DNA of 64,000 bases from Brevundimonas sp. (GCA_003248965.1 QFQU01000001.1:62001-126000); one strand, 5' to 3'; shown: positions 45,015 through 55,700, counted from the first letter of the stretch. Notes: generated from the sequence alone by a model not told the origin. Numbers and translations are program-made.

Positions 45015-45704
45015 TTAGAAGGCCGGGTCCAGGCGGTAGCCGACGCCGCGCACGTTGACGACCACCTCCGTCGCCCCTGATTCCACCAGCTTGCGACGCA
45101 GGTGGCTGACGTGACTGTCCAGCGTGCGCGTATCCGAGGCGCGGCTCGGCCGACACCCCTCGGACAGTTCGGCGCGGGAGAAGACGCGCGAGGGCGCTTG
45201 CGCAAGCTGGACCAGGATGCGGAATTCCGTGAGGGTCAGAGCCAGTTTCCGACGCCCCTCGGGCGTCACCACGGCGGCCTGATATCCAGCCGGATCGACC
45301 TCCAGCGCACCGACCTTGAGCAGACCTGCGCCCGACGCGCCTGCCAGGCGCCGCAGGATGGCGTGCACGCGGGTCGCGGCCTCAAGGGCGTCGACGGGAC
45401 GGGCCAGATAGTCGTCGGCGCCGATCCGCAGAGCCTGCACGCGGCTGACGCCGTCGTCGACCGCGGCGGTCATGACGACGGGGGTCGGGCCGCGACGACG
45501 GATTTCGCCCAGCACGTCCCAACCGTCGCGCCCCGGCAGACCCGCGTCGAGCAGAATCAGATCCGGCCGCACCCGGCCATGCAGATCCAGGGCCGCCTGC
45601 CCGTCCATGGCGCCGACCGTACGAAACCCCTCTCGGCGCAAATGAACATCGAGCCTTTCGCCGACCTCGGCGTCGCCGTCCGCGATCAGGATCAACTGGC
45701 TCAT
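45015..45704 (-). CDS. OmpR-type response regulator with altered receiver
   Basis: 229 residues. The receiver domain (1-120) has the phospho-acceptor in LILLDAGLPGRDGW and the conserved Thr in VVMTAA, but the usual acidic pair reads ADGD and the invariant Lys is Arg (DYLARPVD). The C-terminal winged helix (TLDSHVSHLRRKLVESGATEVV, RGVGYRLDP) is intact. No histidine kinase gene is adjacent, so the partner and target are unknown. Phosphorylation may be weak or differently controlled. Confidence 0.9.
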   Translation of the reverse strand: MSQLILIADGDAEVGERLDVHLRREGFRTVGAMDGQAALDLHGRVRPDLILLDAGLPGRDGWDVLGEIRRRGPTPVVMTAAVDDGVSRVQALRIGADDYLARPVDALEAATRVHAILRRLAGASGAGLLKVGALEVDPAGYQAAVVTPEGRRKLALTLTEFRILVQLAQAPSRVFSRAELSEGCRPSRASDTRTLDSHVSHLRRKLVESGATEVVVNVRGVGYRLDPAF

Positions 45705-45814
45705 GTCCGCGCCAATTCCTGCCTCGCGCCGCTTAATCCAGCGGAATCCGCCGCCACCGACGAAAATTCACACAAGCTGCACAAGTCCGCCACAAAACCC
45801 GGCCGAAACGGCGA

Positions 45815-45848
45815 ACGCCCCTGCCGCCAGAGGCGGAAGGGGCGTCAC
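45815..45848 (-). terminator. Possible terminator after the second TonB receptor
   Basis: An interrupted stem, ACGCCCCT with AGGGGCGT plus CCGCC with GGCGG, encloses a short loop about 20 bases past the receptor stop codon. A GGGTTTTG stretch follows on the minus strand only after a further GC-rich segment, so efficiency is uncertain. Confidence 0.45.
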
Positions 45849-45868
45849 ACGCGACCTCAGGGGGGCGG

Positions 45869-48226
45869 TCAGTAGTTGGCGCGCAGTTCGATGCCGAAGG
45901 TGCGCGGGGCGTTGAAGTTGCCGTAGTCGCCCAGGGTGTTCCGGTTCGACGGATCACGACGATAGACATAGGCTTCATCGAACAGGTTGCGCGACCACAG
46001 AGCCAGTTCCAGTTCAGGACCGCCGGGGGTGGTCTGGATATCGGCGACCGAAAGGCGGGCGTTCACGATGAAGGAGGAGTCGTTCTTCAGCTCGAACTGG
46101 TCGAACGCCTGGGTGGCGTCGGCGTAGTTGGCGTCGACGTGCGCCTTGAAGGTCGCGCCCATGAAGGGCGAGTTCCAGTCGGCGGCGACGCTGGCGGCGT
46201 TCGGCGGCGTGAAGGCGATGAACACCTTCTGCACCTGATTGTTGAACGGGTTCACCGTGTCGGGGATCTTGGCGTCGGTATAGGCGTAGGACGCCGACAG
46301 GCGCAGGTTCTCGTTGACCTGGAACTGACCTTCCAGCTCCACACCACGAATCTTGGTCGTGCCGGGGGCGTTGATCGTTTCCAGCGTGTTGCGCGTCGAG
46401 GCGCCGATGACGGTGACCAGGCTGAAGTCGATCTGGCTGTCGGTGCGATCCATGGCGTAGACCGCCGCGTTCAGGCGAACGCGGTTGTCGAACCAGTCGC
46501 TCTTCAGACCCAGCTCATAGGCCTTGACCTCTTCCGGATTGAAAGAGCGGTAGGTCAGCGAGCGCGAGGAGGCGCCGCCGGCGCGATAGCCGGTCGAGTA
46601 TTTGGCGTAGACGTTGACCTTGTCGGTCAGGTCGTAGGCCACCGTGACCAGCGGATCGAAACGGTTGACCGAGCTCTTGAAGGTGTAGTTCGTCGCCTGG
46701 TTGTTGACCGTATAGAGGAGGCCGTCCTTGTCATCCCAGGTATAGCGGCCGCCCAGCGTCAGATGCAGGGCGTCCATGCTCGCCGGCGTCCAGGTGCCCT
46801 GACCATAGACGGCCTTCGATTCCGCATGAGCGGTCGAGGCGCGGTCGATGGAGCGGAAGCCGCGGATGGTCGGCGTCGGGTCCAGGATGGTGTAGCCGGC
46901 GCCGTCGCTGTTCCACTGGTTGGTCGAAGGCGTGGCCGCATCGTCCGACACGGTTTCCTTGAAGTAGAACAGACCGCCCACGTAGTCGATACTGTCGCCC
47001 AGAGAGCCGACCGCCTGGAATTCCTGGCTGAACTGGTGCTGCCAGAAGCCGGCCAGCGAATAGCGCGAGAACTTGCCGTTCGGGCCCGTCACCGGCGGAC
47101 GGTGGGCGCCGGCGATGTTGTCGTACTGTTCGACGTCCAGGTCGCGGTAGGCCGTGATCGAACGCAGTTCCAGGCTGTCGTTCGGACGGTACGACAGGTG
47201 CAGATCGACGCCGCGCGTGTCGTCGACGCTCCACTGCTGCGGCACGCCGATGTCGGCCCGGGTCATCCGCTTGGAACCCTCGACCTGAACAAGAGGCGAC
47301 AGGCCACGGATCGAACCGCCGGGAACCGAAGCCGAGTTCCACGGCATGACCGTCAGGCCGTTCGGGTTGAAATTCAGCAGTTGGCTGTAGAAGGGTGTGT
47401 TCTTGTCCTTGCCGATATCGGCGGCCAGGTCGGCGGTGAAGTTGTCGGTCGGGGTCCAGCGGGTCTGGAAGCGCAGCCCGCGACGGTCATAGGCGCCGAA
47501 GCCCTCTTCGCCGGGCAGGATGTTCTGCGTCACCGGACCTTGCACCGAGATCACGCCGTCGACCTTGAACGCGAAATCGCCCAGGGCCGGGAAGTTGACG
47601 TGCAGTTCGGAGTTGTAGGAGTCTAGATTGCCGATACCGGCGACGGCGCGCATGCCGAACTCGCCCGTGGGCTTGCGCGTCACCAGCGACAGGGCTCCGC
47701 CTTCGGTATTGCGGCCGAACAGGGTGCCTTGCGGGCCCTTCAGGACTTCGACGCGTTCGATGTCCAGCAGGGCGGCGGCCAGACCGTGCTGGCGGGCCAG
47801 ATAGACGCCGTCGACATAGACGCCCACGCCCTGCTCACGGGCGGGTTGGTTGGCGTCGTTGGGCACGATGCCGCGGATGCCGATGGTCAGGGCCGACTGG
47901 CGGGCTTCGAAGGTCGCGACGCGCAGGGAAGGGACGGCGCCGTCGGCCAGATCCATCAGCGACTGGACGTGGCGGTCTTCCAGGGCCTGGGCGTTCACGA
48001 CCGAGATCGAGATCGGCGTGTCCTGCAGATTGGTCTCGCGCTTGGTGGCGGTGACGACGATGTCGGCCAGGCCGGTGGGCTGCTGGTCGGCGGTTTCGGC
48101 GGCGGGCTGGGCCGCCGGCGCGCCGGCGGAGACGTCCGCGACGGGCTGGGCCATGGCCGACAGCGGCGCAGCGACCAGTGCGGTGCCGAGCAGAAGCTGA
48201 AGACGAAGTTTGGTGCGAGAGCGCAT
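45869..48226 (-). CDS. TonB-dependent receptor (siderophore-receptor-like)
   Basis: 785 residues. A signal peptide (LLLGTALVAAPLSAMAQ), a TonB box and plug (LADIVVTATKRETNLQDTPISISVV), and a 22-strand type barrel ending FGIELRANY are present. It resembles receptors often annotated for iron-siderophore or plant-derived compounds in Caulobacterales; the ligand cannot be inferred from sequence. It diverges from a TetR family gene with 306 bases between them. The start at 48226 fits the signal peptide. Confidence 0.92.
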   Translation of the reverse strand: MRSRTKLRLQLLLGTALVAAPLSAMAQPVADVSAGAPAAQPAAETADQQPTGLADIVVTATKRETNLQDTPISISVVNAQALEDRHVQSLMDLADGAVPSLRVATFEARQSALTIGIRGIVPNDANQPAREQGVGVYVDGVYLARQHGLAAALLDIERVEVLKGPQGTLFGRNTEGGALSLVTRKPTGEFGMRAVAGIGNLDSYNSELHVNFPALGDFAFKVDGVISVQGPVTQNILPGEEGFGAYDRRGLRFQTRWTPTDNFTADLAADIGKDKNTPFYSQLLNFNPNGLTVMPWNSASVPGGSIRGLSPLVQVEGSKRMTRADIGVPQQWSVDDTRGVDLHLSYRPNDSLELRSITAYRDLDVEQYDNIAGAHRPPVTGPNGKFSRYSLAGFWQHQFSQEFQAVGSLGDSIDYVGGLFYFKETVSDDAATPSTNQWNSDGAGYTILDPTPTIRGFRSIDRASTAHAESKAVYGQGTWTPASMDALHLTLGGRYTWDDKDGLLYTVNNQATNYTFKSSVNRFDPLVTVAYDLTDKVNVYAKYSTGYRAGGASSRSLTYRSFNPEEVKAYELGLKSDWFDNRVRLNAAVYAMDRTDSQIDFSLVTVIGASTRNTLETINAPGTTKIRGVELEGQFQVNENLRLSASYAYTDAKIPDTVNPFNNQVQKVFIAFTPPNAASVAADWNSPFMGATFKAHVDANYADATQAFDQFELKNDSSFIVNARLSVADIQTTPGGPELELALWSRNLFDEAYVYRRDPSNRNTLGDYGNFNAPRTFGIELRANY

Positions 48227-48532
48227 TATTATCCCCTGGTTTGAGGTTCCGGGGGATACGGCAGTTATGCGTCCGGCAATTCACAGTCCGACGACGGACA
48301 GGTGCAATATTGATGTCGGAGGTCGATGAAAACCTACAGCTGACATACAGGTAAAATCCAAGAAGTCTCCACACACCGTCACGAATTGGATAAACACGAG
48401 ACGAAACGCTCAAGCTTCCCAAGCCGCCGCCGTTTCGCTAGGATTTCCGCCGAGCGATCCGGGCGACCGATCGGTCTGAATGGCGCCGGACATCTGCGTT
48501 CACGCCGTCCCGCCAGACGGCGAACGAGGGTC
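48227..48532. other. 306-base divergent intergenic region between a TonB receptor and a TetR regulator
   Basis: No coding sequence or RNA gene is visible. The stretch contains the palindrome CAATATTG (48305-48312) and a short imperfect repeat ACCT-N13-AGGT (48332-48352) that could be an operator, but neither is convincing. Promoters for both neighbouring genes are expected here. Confidence 0.6.
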
Positions 48533-49159
48533 ATGGTCGAAAGCACCAACAAGCTGGGACACCGCATCGGCGCACGCGGCGGCCGCACGCGCCAGGCCAT
48601 CCTGGACGCGACGCGCAATCTGCTGAACGCGCGCCACTATGGCGACATCCGCGTGTCCGACCTGGCGTCGGCGGCCGGCGTCTCGCCCTCGAACTTCTAC
48701 ACCTATTTCAAGACGGTGGAGGAGCCTGTCCTGGCCCTGTGCGAAAGCGCCGCCGAGGATTTCCAGCCCCTGGCCGCCCATTTTCAGGCTGACTGGCCCG
48801 GCGACCGGGCCTTTAGCGTCGCGCGCGCCTTCATTCTGGACGTTATGTCCATCTGGCGCGACCACGGGCAGGTCCTGCGGGTCGAGCACATGCTGGCCGA
48901 CAATGGCGAATCCGCCTTCGTCGAAAGCCGCGTTCGCCGTCTGCGCCGCCTGCACCTGGCCATCGAGCGCCGCGTAGCTCAGGCCCACGCCAGCGGCCTG
49001 CACCCCAAGGACTACAATCCGCGCCTGGCCTCCTACCAGATCGCCTCGATCGCCGAATCGACGGCCGCCAGCTTCGACCTGCTGCGTCGCGCCGACACGC
49101 CCGAGGCGATTCTCGACACCGCCGCCCTGATCATCGTGAAGCTGACGACCGGACGCTAG
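48533..49159 (+). CDS. TetR family transcriptional regulator
   Basis: 208 residues. The N-terminal helix-turn-helix (RQAILDATRNLLNARHYGDIRVSDLASAAGVSPSNFYTYF) is typical of TetR. The C-terminal ligand-binding part is not assignable. Divergence from the TonB receptor suggests that it controls that gene. The ATG at 48533 was preferred because the longer frame adds a basic, non-homologous segment. The 3' end overlaps the convergent prepilin peptidase by four bases. Confidence 0.9.
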   Translation: MVESTNKLGHRIGARGGRTRQAILDATRNLLNARHYGDIRVSDLASAAGVSPSNFYTYFKTVEEPVLALCESAAEDFQPLAAHFQADWPGDRAFSVARAFILDVMSIWRDHGQVLRVEHMLADNGESAFVESRVRRLRRLHLAIERRVAQAHASGLHPKDYNPRLASYQIASIAESTAASFDLLRRADTPEAILDTAALIIVKLTTGR

Positions 49160-49920
49160 AAGCCCAGCGGGCCGTAAAGCCAGGTCAGCCAGACACCGAC
49201 GGCCAGAAAGACCCCGAACGGCAGTTTGGTCGTCGCCTGGATCGACCGGCGCACCACCAAGAGACCGAACACCAGCCCAAGCGCCGCCGCGCAGGCCCAC
49301 AGCATCACGCTGGGCAGGCCGGGCCCGCCGACCCAGGCCCCTGCCCCAGCGAACAGGATAGGATCGCCGCCGCCTAGACCCCGACGCTTGCGCACCGCCT
49401 GATAGAGCCGGCCGACCAGCCAAAGCCCGACGAAACCGACCACGGCCCCGATCAGGTTCGATGCGGCGACATGCCAACCCTGGGCGACCGCGACCGCCAG
49501 GCCCGTACCGATCAGCGGCAGGGTGAGACGGTCGGGCAGCCAGTAGTTTTCGCCGTCGACAATGGCGATGAGCAACAGTTGCCAGCCCAACAGCGCCGTC
49601 GCCGCCGTCACGAACGCCGACGCGCCGCTCCAGCCCGCCCAAAGCGCCGCCCAGACGCCCAGCGCAGCGGCCCCCAGTTCGATCAACGGATAGCGCGGCG
49701 ATATCCGCGAGCCGCAGCGGACGCATCGCGCCTTCAGCACCAGCCAGCTGACGACTGGGACCCGTTCCCAAGGTCGCAGGCGTTGTCCGCATCCCCGACA
49801 ATGCGAGGGGGCCGCCACGATGTCCTCTTCCAAAGGCAGGCGCACGCTGACCATCGCCAGGAAACTGCCGACGATCAGACCCAGCCCGCCAAGAACGACC
49901 GAAGCGATCAGAGAATTCAT
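49156..49920 (-). CDS. Prepilin peptidase (A24 type IV)
   Basis: 254 residues. The N-terminal part has the zinc-binding CXXC pairs (CRGCG and CVRCG) in a cytosolic loop. The membrane core has catalytic aspartates in AIVDGENYWLPD and GGGDPILF. It cleaves and methylates type IV pilin or type II secretion pseudopilin precursors. No pilin or secretion genes accompany it here, so its substrates must be encoded elsewhere. Confidence 0.9.
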   Translation of the reverse strand: MNSLIASVVLGGLGLIVGSFLAMVSVRLPLEEDIVAAPSHCRGCGQRLRPWERVPVVSWLVLKARCVRCGSRISPRYPLIELGAAALGVWAALWAGWSGASAFVTAATALLGWQLLLIAIVDGENYWLPDRLTLPLIGTGLAVAVAQGWHVAASNLIGAVVGFVGLWLVGRLYQAVRKRRGLGGGDPILFAGAGAWVGGPGLPSVMLWACAAALGLVFGLLVVRRSIQATTKLPFGVFLAVGVWLTWLYGPLGF

Positions 49921-49954
49921 GAAGACGTCCAGCCCGACGGCGAAGACGTCTGGC

Positions 49955-51823
49955 TTAGCCTCCGCCCATCGCCACGGCTATATGATAGGTCACGAAGGAC
50001 GCCAGATAGGCCAGGCCGAACATGTAGCCGATCATGGTCCAGGTCCATTTCAGCGAGTTCGTTTCACGCCGCACCACGCCCAGGGTCGCCACGCACTGGG
50101 GCGCGAAAATGTACCAGGCCAGGAAGGACAGGGCCGTCGCCAGCGACCAGTGCTGCGCCAGGGTCGAGGCCAGCAGACCTGTCGCATTCTCCGCATCCGC
50201 GATGGCGTAGGTGGTGCCCAGCGCCGCCACCGCGACCTCGCGCGCCGCCATGCCGGGGATCAGGGCGATGACCATCTGCCAGTTGAAACCGATGGGCGCG
50301 AAGATGGGCTCCAGCGCGCGTCCGATCATGCCCGCGAACGAATAGTCGATGGCCGGAAGCGTCGCGTTCTCGGGCGGATAGGGGAAGGTCGCCAGAACCC
50401 ACAGGATGACCACGGCGGGCAGGATGATCCGACCCGCCCGGTTCAGGAAGATCTTGGCCCGGAGCCACAGATTAAAGCCGACGCTCTTGGGATCGGGAAC
50501 CTTGTAGGTCGGCAGCTCCATCATGAAGGGCTCGACCGCGCCGCGCCAGAACACCTTGCGGATAACCAGCGACACCAGAAGCGCGCTGAGAATGCCGGCG
50601 GCGTAGAGGCCGAACATGACCACGCCCTGCAGATTGGCGAAGCTCCACACCTTCTCGTTCGGAATGAAGGCGGCGATGATCAGCGTATAGACCGGGATGC
50701 GCGCCGAACAGGTCATCAGCGGCGCGACCAGAATGGTGGTCAGGCGGTCGCGCTTGGAATCGATCACCCGCGCCGCCATCACGCCCGGAATGGCGCAGGC
50801 GAAGCTGGACAACAGGGGAATGAAGGCGCGGCCATGCAGCCCGGCACCGCCCATGATCCTGTCCATCAGGAAGGCCGCGCGGGCCATATAGCCGAAGTCC
50901 TCCAGCGCAATGATGAACAGGAACAGGATCAGAATCTGCGGCAGGAAGACCAGCACGCTGCCGACGCCGGAGATGACGCCATCGACGATAAGACTTCGCA
51001 GCAGACCGTCGGGCAGAACCATGGCGACGAAGGCCCCGAGCCAGGCGATGCTCGCCTCGATACCGTCCATCAGGGGCTTGGCCCAGGTGAAGACGGCCTG
51101 GAACATCACGAAAAGCAGGGCGAACAGGATCAGCAAACCGCCGACGGGATGCAGCAGGACGGAATCGATCTTGCCGGTCAGGGTGTCGGGCCGTTCGGGC
51201 GGCCGCACACAGGCCTTCATGATGCGCTCGGCCTCGCGCGCGGCGGCGCGCAGTTCGGCGGCGTCGGGCGAACGCCAGCTATTCTCGCCCAGAGCGGCGG
51301 CGTCGGCCTGGGTCTCGACGGCGGCGATCAGTTCGTCGATCCCGCGCTTGCGCGTCGCGACCGTGGTGATGATCGGCACGCCCAGTTCGGCGCGCAGCTT
51401 CTCCAGATCGATCCGCAGGCCCTGACGCTGGGCGATGTCGAACATGTTGAGCGCCAGGACCATCGGCCGGCCCACGGCCTTCAGCTCCAGGATCAGCCGC
51501 AGCACCAGGCGCAGGTTGGTGGCGTCGGCGACGCAGACCACCACGTCGGGCGGCGTCTCTCCGGCCAGCCGCCCCAGAACGGCGTCGCGTGTCACCTCTT
51601 CATCCGGGCTGCGGGCGCGTAGGGAATAGGTGCCGGGCAGGTCCAGCACCGACATCGTTCGGCCGGACGTCGCCCGAATCAGCCCCTCTTTCCGCTCGAC
51701 CGTGACCCCGGCGTAGTTGGCGACCTTCTGGTGCGCGCCGGTCAGGGCGTTGAACAGGGCGGTCTTGCCGCTGTTGGGATTGCCGACCAGGGCGACGCGG
51801 GCGGCCTTCAGCGCGATGTCCAT
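49955..51823 (-). CDS. feoB: Ferrous iron transporter FeoB
   Basis: 622 residues. The N-terminal G domain has G1 GNPNSGKT, G3 DLPGTYSL and G4 NMFD motifs. The membrane core follows with repeated Gate-like segments (VLVFLPQILILFLFI, IPVYTLIIAAFI). It imports ferrous iron into the cytoplasm. The ATG at 51823 overlaps the feoA stop (TGATG), whereas the frame further upstream lies within feoA and has no domain. The length is somewhat short for FeoB but all core features are present. Confidence 0.95.
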   Translation of the reverse strand: MDIALKAARVALVGNPNSGKTALFNALTGAHQKVANYAGVTVERKEGLIRATSGRTMSVLDLPGTYSLRARSPDEEVTRDAVLGRLAGETPPDVVVCVADATNLRLVLRLILELKAVGRPMVLALNMFDIAQRQGLRIDLEKLRAELGVPIITTVATRKRGIDELIAAVETQADAAALGENSWRSPDAAELRAAAREAERIMKACVRPPERPDTLTGKIDSVLLHPVGGLLILFALLFVMFQAVFTWAKPLMDGIEASIAWLGAFVAMVLPDGLLRSLIVDGVISGVGSVLVFLPQILILFLFIIALEDFGYMARAAFLMDRIMGGAGLHGRAFIPLLSSFACAIPGVMAARVIDSKRDRLTTILVAPLMTCSARIPVYTLIIAAFIPNEKVWSFANLQGVVMFGLYAAGILSALLVSLVIRKVFWRGAVEPFMMELPTYKVPDPKSVGFNLWLRAKIFLNRAGRIILPAVVILWVLATFPYPPENATLPAIDYSFAGMIGRALEPIFAPIGFNWQMVIALIPGMAAREVAVAALGTTYAIADAENATGLLASTLAQHWSLATALSFLAWYIFAPQCVATLGVVRRETNSLKWTWTMIGYMFGLAYLASFVTYHIAVAMGGG

Positions 51824-52095
51824 CAGGCCGCGTCCCGGCGGAAGATCAGGCTGTCGGCCTCGTGTCGGCGAAGCGCCACCCGCATATCGTCCACCTTCAG
51901 AGCGATGGGGTCGTGTCCGAACAGCCCTTCGTGCAGCAGTTCGACGCGGGCGCCTTCGACAAAGCCCAGCTCCAGCAGCCGACGCTCCAGTTCGACCGCC
52001 TCGGCCTGATGGTGGCAGTGAGCGCCGACCTGGACGATGACTCCGCGATCGCCGCGTCGGGCCTGGCTCAATTTCACGGTGTCGGTCAATTCCAC
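51823..52095 (-). CDS. feoA: FeoA family protein
   Basis: 90 residues forming an SH3-like fold. The VELERRLLELGFVEGARVELLHEGLFGHDPI stretch is characteristic of FeoA. It assists FeoB in ferrous iron uptake. The start is a GTG without a strong ribosome-binding site; a GTG seven codons further in is an alternative. It precedes feoB with a one-base overlap. Confidence 0.9.
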   Translation of the reverse strand: MELTDTVKLSQARRGDRGVIVQVGAHCHHQAEAVELERRLLELGFVEGARVELLHEGLFGHDPIALKVDDMRVALRRHEADSLIFRRDAA

Positions 52096-52146
52096 GCTCG
52101 CACAGGCGGGACGTCCGCTCCCCGGCGGCCCGCATTTCTTTGACAG

Positions 52147-52155
52147 TGATTATCA
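52147..52155. promoter_or_regulatory. Palindrome upstream of feoA that resembles a Fur half-site
   Basis: TGATTATCA is palindromic apart from its centre and lies about 50 bases upstream of the feoA start. It resembles part of a Fur box. Being a short match, it is only a hint of iron regulation. Confidence 0.3.
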
Positions 52156-52241
52156 GGCGCGAGGCGGCTTCGTCCAGCAGGACAGGATGACCAATTGCCG
52201 CCATACGCGATTAGGCTATCAGGGCGGAAAGAGGATCCGCC

Positions 52242-52742
52242 ATGACCCGCATCGCCCTGCTCGCCGTCGCCGCGCCGCTTGTCCTGTTGAGCGCCTGTGG
52301 TCCGGAGGGATCGAGCGCGCCGGCCGCCCCGGCCAAGCCGGTCCATGTCCTGACAGATGCGGAAAAGGCCACGCTGCTGGCCGCCCTGCCCCCACCTTAC
52401 GATCAGGGCGACTTGGAAAATGGTCGTCGCGCCTTCGCCCGCTGCCGGTCGTGCCACACCATCGGCGAGGGCGGCGCGGACATGACCGGACCGAACCTGC
52501 ACGGCGTCTTCGGTCGAAAAGCGGGCTCGCGGCCGCGCTACGCCTATTCCAACGCGCTTCGTTCGGCCGACTTCACCTGGGACGCCGAGAAGCTGGATCA
52601 CTGGCTTCAGAATCCGCGCACCTTCCTGCCCGGCAACAAGATGACCTTCCCCGGCCTGCCGGACGCCAAGGACCGCCGCGACGTCATCGCCTTCCTGAAG
52701 GTGGAGACGGGCTATCAGCCGCCGGCGACGCCCGCCTCCTGA
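52242..52742 (+). CDS. Lipoprotein cytochrome c
   Basis: 166 residues. A lipoprotein signal ends in L-L-S-A-C. A class I cytochrome c domain follows, with the heme motif CRSCH, GPNLHGVFGRKAGS and the distal Met ligand in NKMTFPGL. The domain resembles cytochrome c552/CycM electron carriers, here held at the membrane by the lipid. It transfers electrons between respiratory complexes. It is convergent with the RND gene, seven bases apart. Confidence 0.92.
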   Translation: MTRIALLAVAAPLVLLSACGPEGSSAPAAPAKPVHVLTDAEKATLLAALPPPYDQGDLENGRRAFARCRSCHTIGEGGADMTGPNLHGVFGRKAGSRPRYAYSNALRSADFTWDAEKLDHWLQNPRTFLPGNKMTFPGLPDAKDRRDVIAFLKVETGYQPPATPAS

Positions 52743-52749
52743 TCCTCAT

Positions 52750-55700
52750 TCAGCCTTCGGGGATCGGCTTTTCGCCGCCGTCGCGGATTTCCTGGGCTTC
52801 CCATTCCTCGATCTTGCGGGCGGTCCATTCCGGCGACTTGGTGAAGCGCGCCAGGACGCCATAGATTACCGGCACGACGAACAGCGTCAGCACCGTGGCG
52901 AAGATGGCGCCGGTGAAGATGACTACGCCGATGGTCTGACGGCTGCCCGCCCCCGCCCCATGCCACAGCACCAGCGGCAGGGCGCCGAACGCCGTGGCGA
53001 TGGAGGTCATGATGATCGGCCGCAGACGCAGCGAAGACGATTCGATGATCGCCTCGCGGATCGAACGGCCCTGGTCGCGTAGCTGGTTGGCGAACTCCAC
53101 GATCAGAATGCCGTTCTTCGCCGCCACCCCGATCAGGATGATCAGACCGATCTGGCTGTAGATGTTCAGGCTGGACCCTGCCATCAACAGGCCGAACAGT
53201 CCGCCGGCCGCCGCCAGCGGCACCGTCAACATGATGACCGCCGGGGTGATCCAGCTTTCGAACTGGGCCGCCAGAACCAGGAAGACCAGCAGCAGCGCCA
53301 GACCGAAGGCCGCGAACACCGCACCGCCCGCCTCCTGCTGATCGCGCGCGGCCCCGCCCCACTGGACGATCACCCCGCCTTGCGGCTGTTTGGCGGCCTC
53401 GGCGCGCAGGAACTGCACCGCGTCGTCGATGGTCATGCCGGGGTTCAGGTCGGCCTGCAGCGAGATGGCGCGCTGACGATCCAGACGTCGGCGGTCGGGC
53501 GTGTCGCCGCTGGTCTTGGTCGTGACGACCGCCGACAGAGGCACCAGCTGGCCCGAGCCGGTGGCGACGTACAACGCCTCCAGATCGGCCACCTCGCGCC
53601 GGTTCTGACGATCCGTCTGCAGGATGACATCGTACTCCTGTCCGCCCTTGATATAGGTCGTGGCGCGGCGAGAGCCGAACATGGTCTCCAGCGTGCGGCC
53701 GATGGACTGTGACGACACGCCCAACGCCGCCGCCTTCTGCGGGTCGACATCGACCAGCAAGCGCGGGGAATTGGGCTCATAGTTCAGGCGCGGCCGCGAA
53801 AAACCCGGATTGGCCTGGGCCGCCGCCAGCAGGGGCTGAAGCCAGTTGTAGATCTGCTGATAATCCGTGCCGGTGGCGATCAGTTCGACCGAGTTGGAGT
53901 TGCCGCCGCCGCGCTGGAAGGCGCCGGGGGTGGAGGCGTTGACCTGGGCGCCGGTCTGGCTCCGGAGCTTGCGGTTCACCTCCTGGGCGATGTCGGCGGC
54001 CGAACGGTCGCGTTTGGACCAGTCGGCCAGCACCAGCACGGCGTTGCCTGAGTTGTAGCTGCCGCCGCCAAAGCCGGGCGACGACACCAGATAGCTGTCG
54101 GCCTCGCCGTTCGCCTTGTATTCGGCCAACAGGGGCTCCAGCCCCATCATGATCTTGCGGGTATAGTCGAAGCCCGCGCCCTCGGGCCCCGCGACACGGA
54201 TCTGGACCCGGCCACGGTCTTCGTCCGGCACCAGTTCGTTGGGCAGGAACAGAAAGATGCCGCCCGCCCCCGCCGCCACCAGGGCGATCAGGGCGCCGAC
54301 GCCGATCACGGCGATGCGCCGCCCCAGCAGCATGTCCAACGACCGAGCGTAGGAGGTCTTCAACCGGTCCATGGCCCAGTCAACCCGGCGGGCCACCCAG
54401 CCGCCGCCCTCGGCCCGGCGCAGGATCTTGGAGGCCAGCATGGGCGACAAGCTCAGCGCCAGAAAGGCCGAAAAGGCCACGGCCGCCGCGATGGCGGCCG
54501 CCAGTTCCACGAACAGCCGCCCGACATAGCCGGGCAGGAACAACAGGGGCGCGAACACCGACAACAGAACGATGGTCGTGGCCACGACCGCGAAGAAGAC
54601 CTGACGCGCACCGCGCTCGGCCGCGACCAGAGGCGGCTCGCCGTGGTCCAGCCGGCGCTGAATGTTCTCGACCACCACGATGGCGTCGTCCACGACCAGA
54701 CCGATCGCCAGCACCAGGGCCAGCAGGGTCAGAAGGTTCAGCGAGAAGCCCAGCGGCGCCAGGACGATGAAGGTCGCCAGGATGCAGATCGGCGCGACGA
54801 TCGACGGGATCAGCGCCGCCCGCAGACTACCCAGGAAGATGAAGTTGACCAGGGCCACCAGCGCCATCGAGATGCCGATGGTGATCCAGACCTCGTCGAT
54901 GGCGTGGGAGGTGAAGACCGAATTGTCCGATCCGACCTCCAGCGTCACGCCAGGCGGCAGGCTTGGCCGGATTTCCTCGATCATCTTCCGCACGCCGTCG
55001 GAGATGGCCAGGTCGTTGGACTGCGCCTGACGCGTCACCGCCAGACCGATCTGGTCCATGCCGTTGCCGCGGAACAGGCGCCGCGCCTCCGCCGGCGCCT
55101 CCTCGACCCGCGCGATGTCTCCCAGACGCGTGACATAGGTCGGCTGCCCCTGGATGATGGCCGACGAACCGCTGCCCGTGCCCGTCGCCACCGTGTTCGA
55201 TGTCGAGGCCGCGCCGCGTGTGCCGATGGGCAGCTGACGGAAATCCTCGGGCCGCGAATAGGTGCGGGCCACGCGGACCGTGTAGTCCTTGTCGGTCGAT
55301 TCCAGCGATCCGGCGGGCAGTTCGACGTTCTGGTTGGTCAGGGCCGTTTCGACGTCGTTGACGGTCAGGCCCCGCGCGGCCATCGCCGCCGCATCCAGCC
55401 AGATGCGCATCGCATAGCGTTGCTCGCCGAAGATGTTGACCTGGGCGACGCCCGGCACGGTCGCCAGCCGGTCCACCAGATACCGGTCGGCGTAGTCCGT
55501 CAGCTGCAACCGGTTCATGGTCGTCGAGCGCAGGAAGACGATCATGATCGGCTGGCTGTCAGAATCGGCCTTGGCCACCTCGGGCGGATCAGCCTGATCC
55601 GGCAGACGGCCGACCACGCGGCTGACCCGGTCGCGCACGTCGTTGGCGGCGTCGTCGATGTTCCGATCCAGCGAGAACTCGATGTTCACGTTCGACCGGC

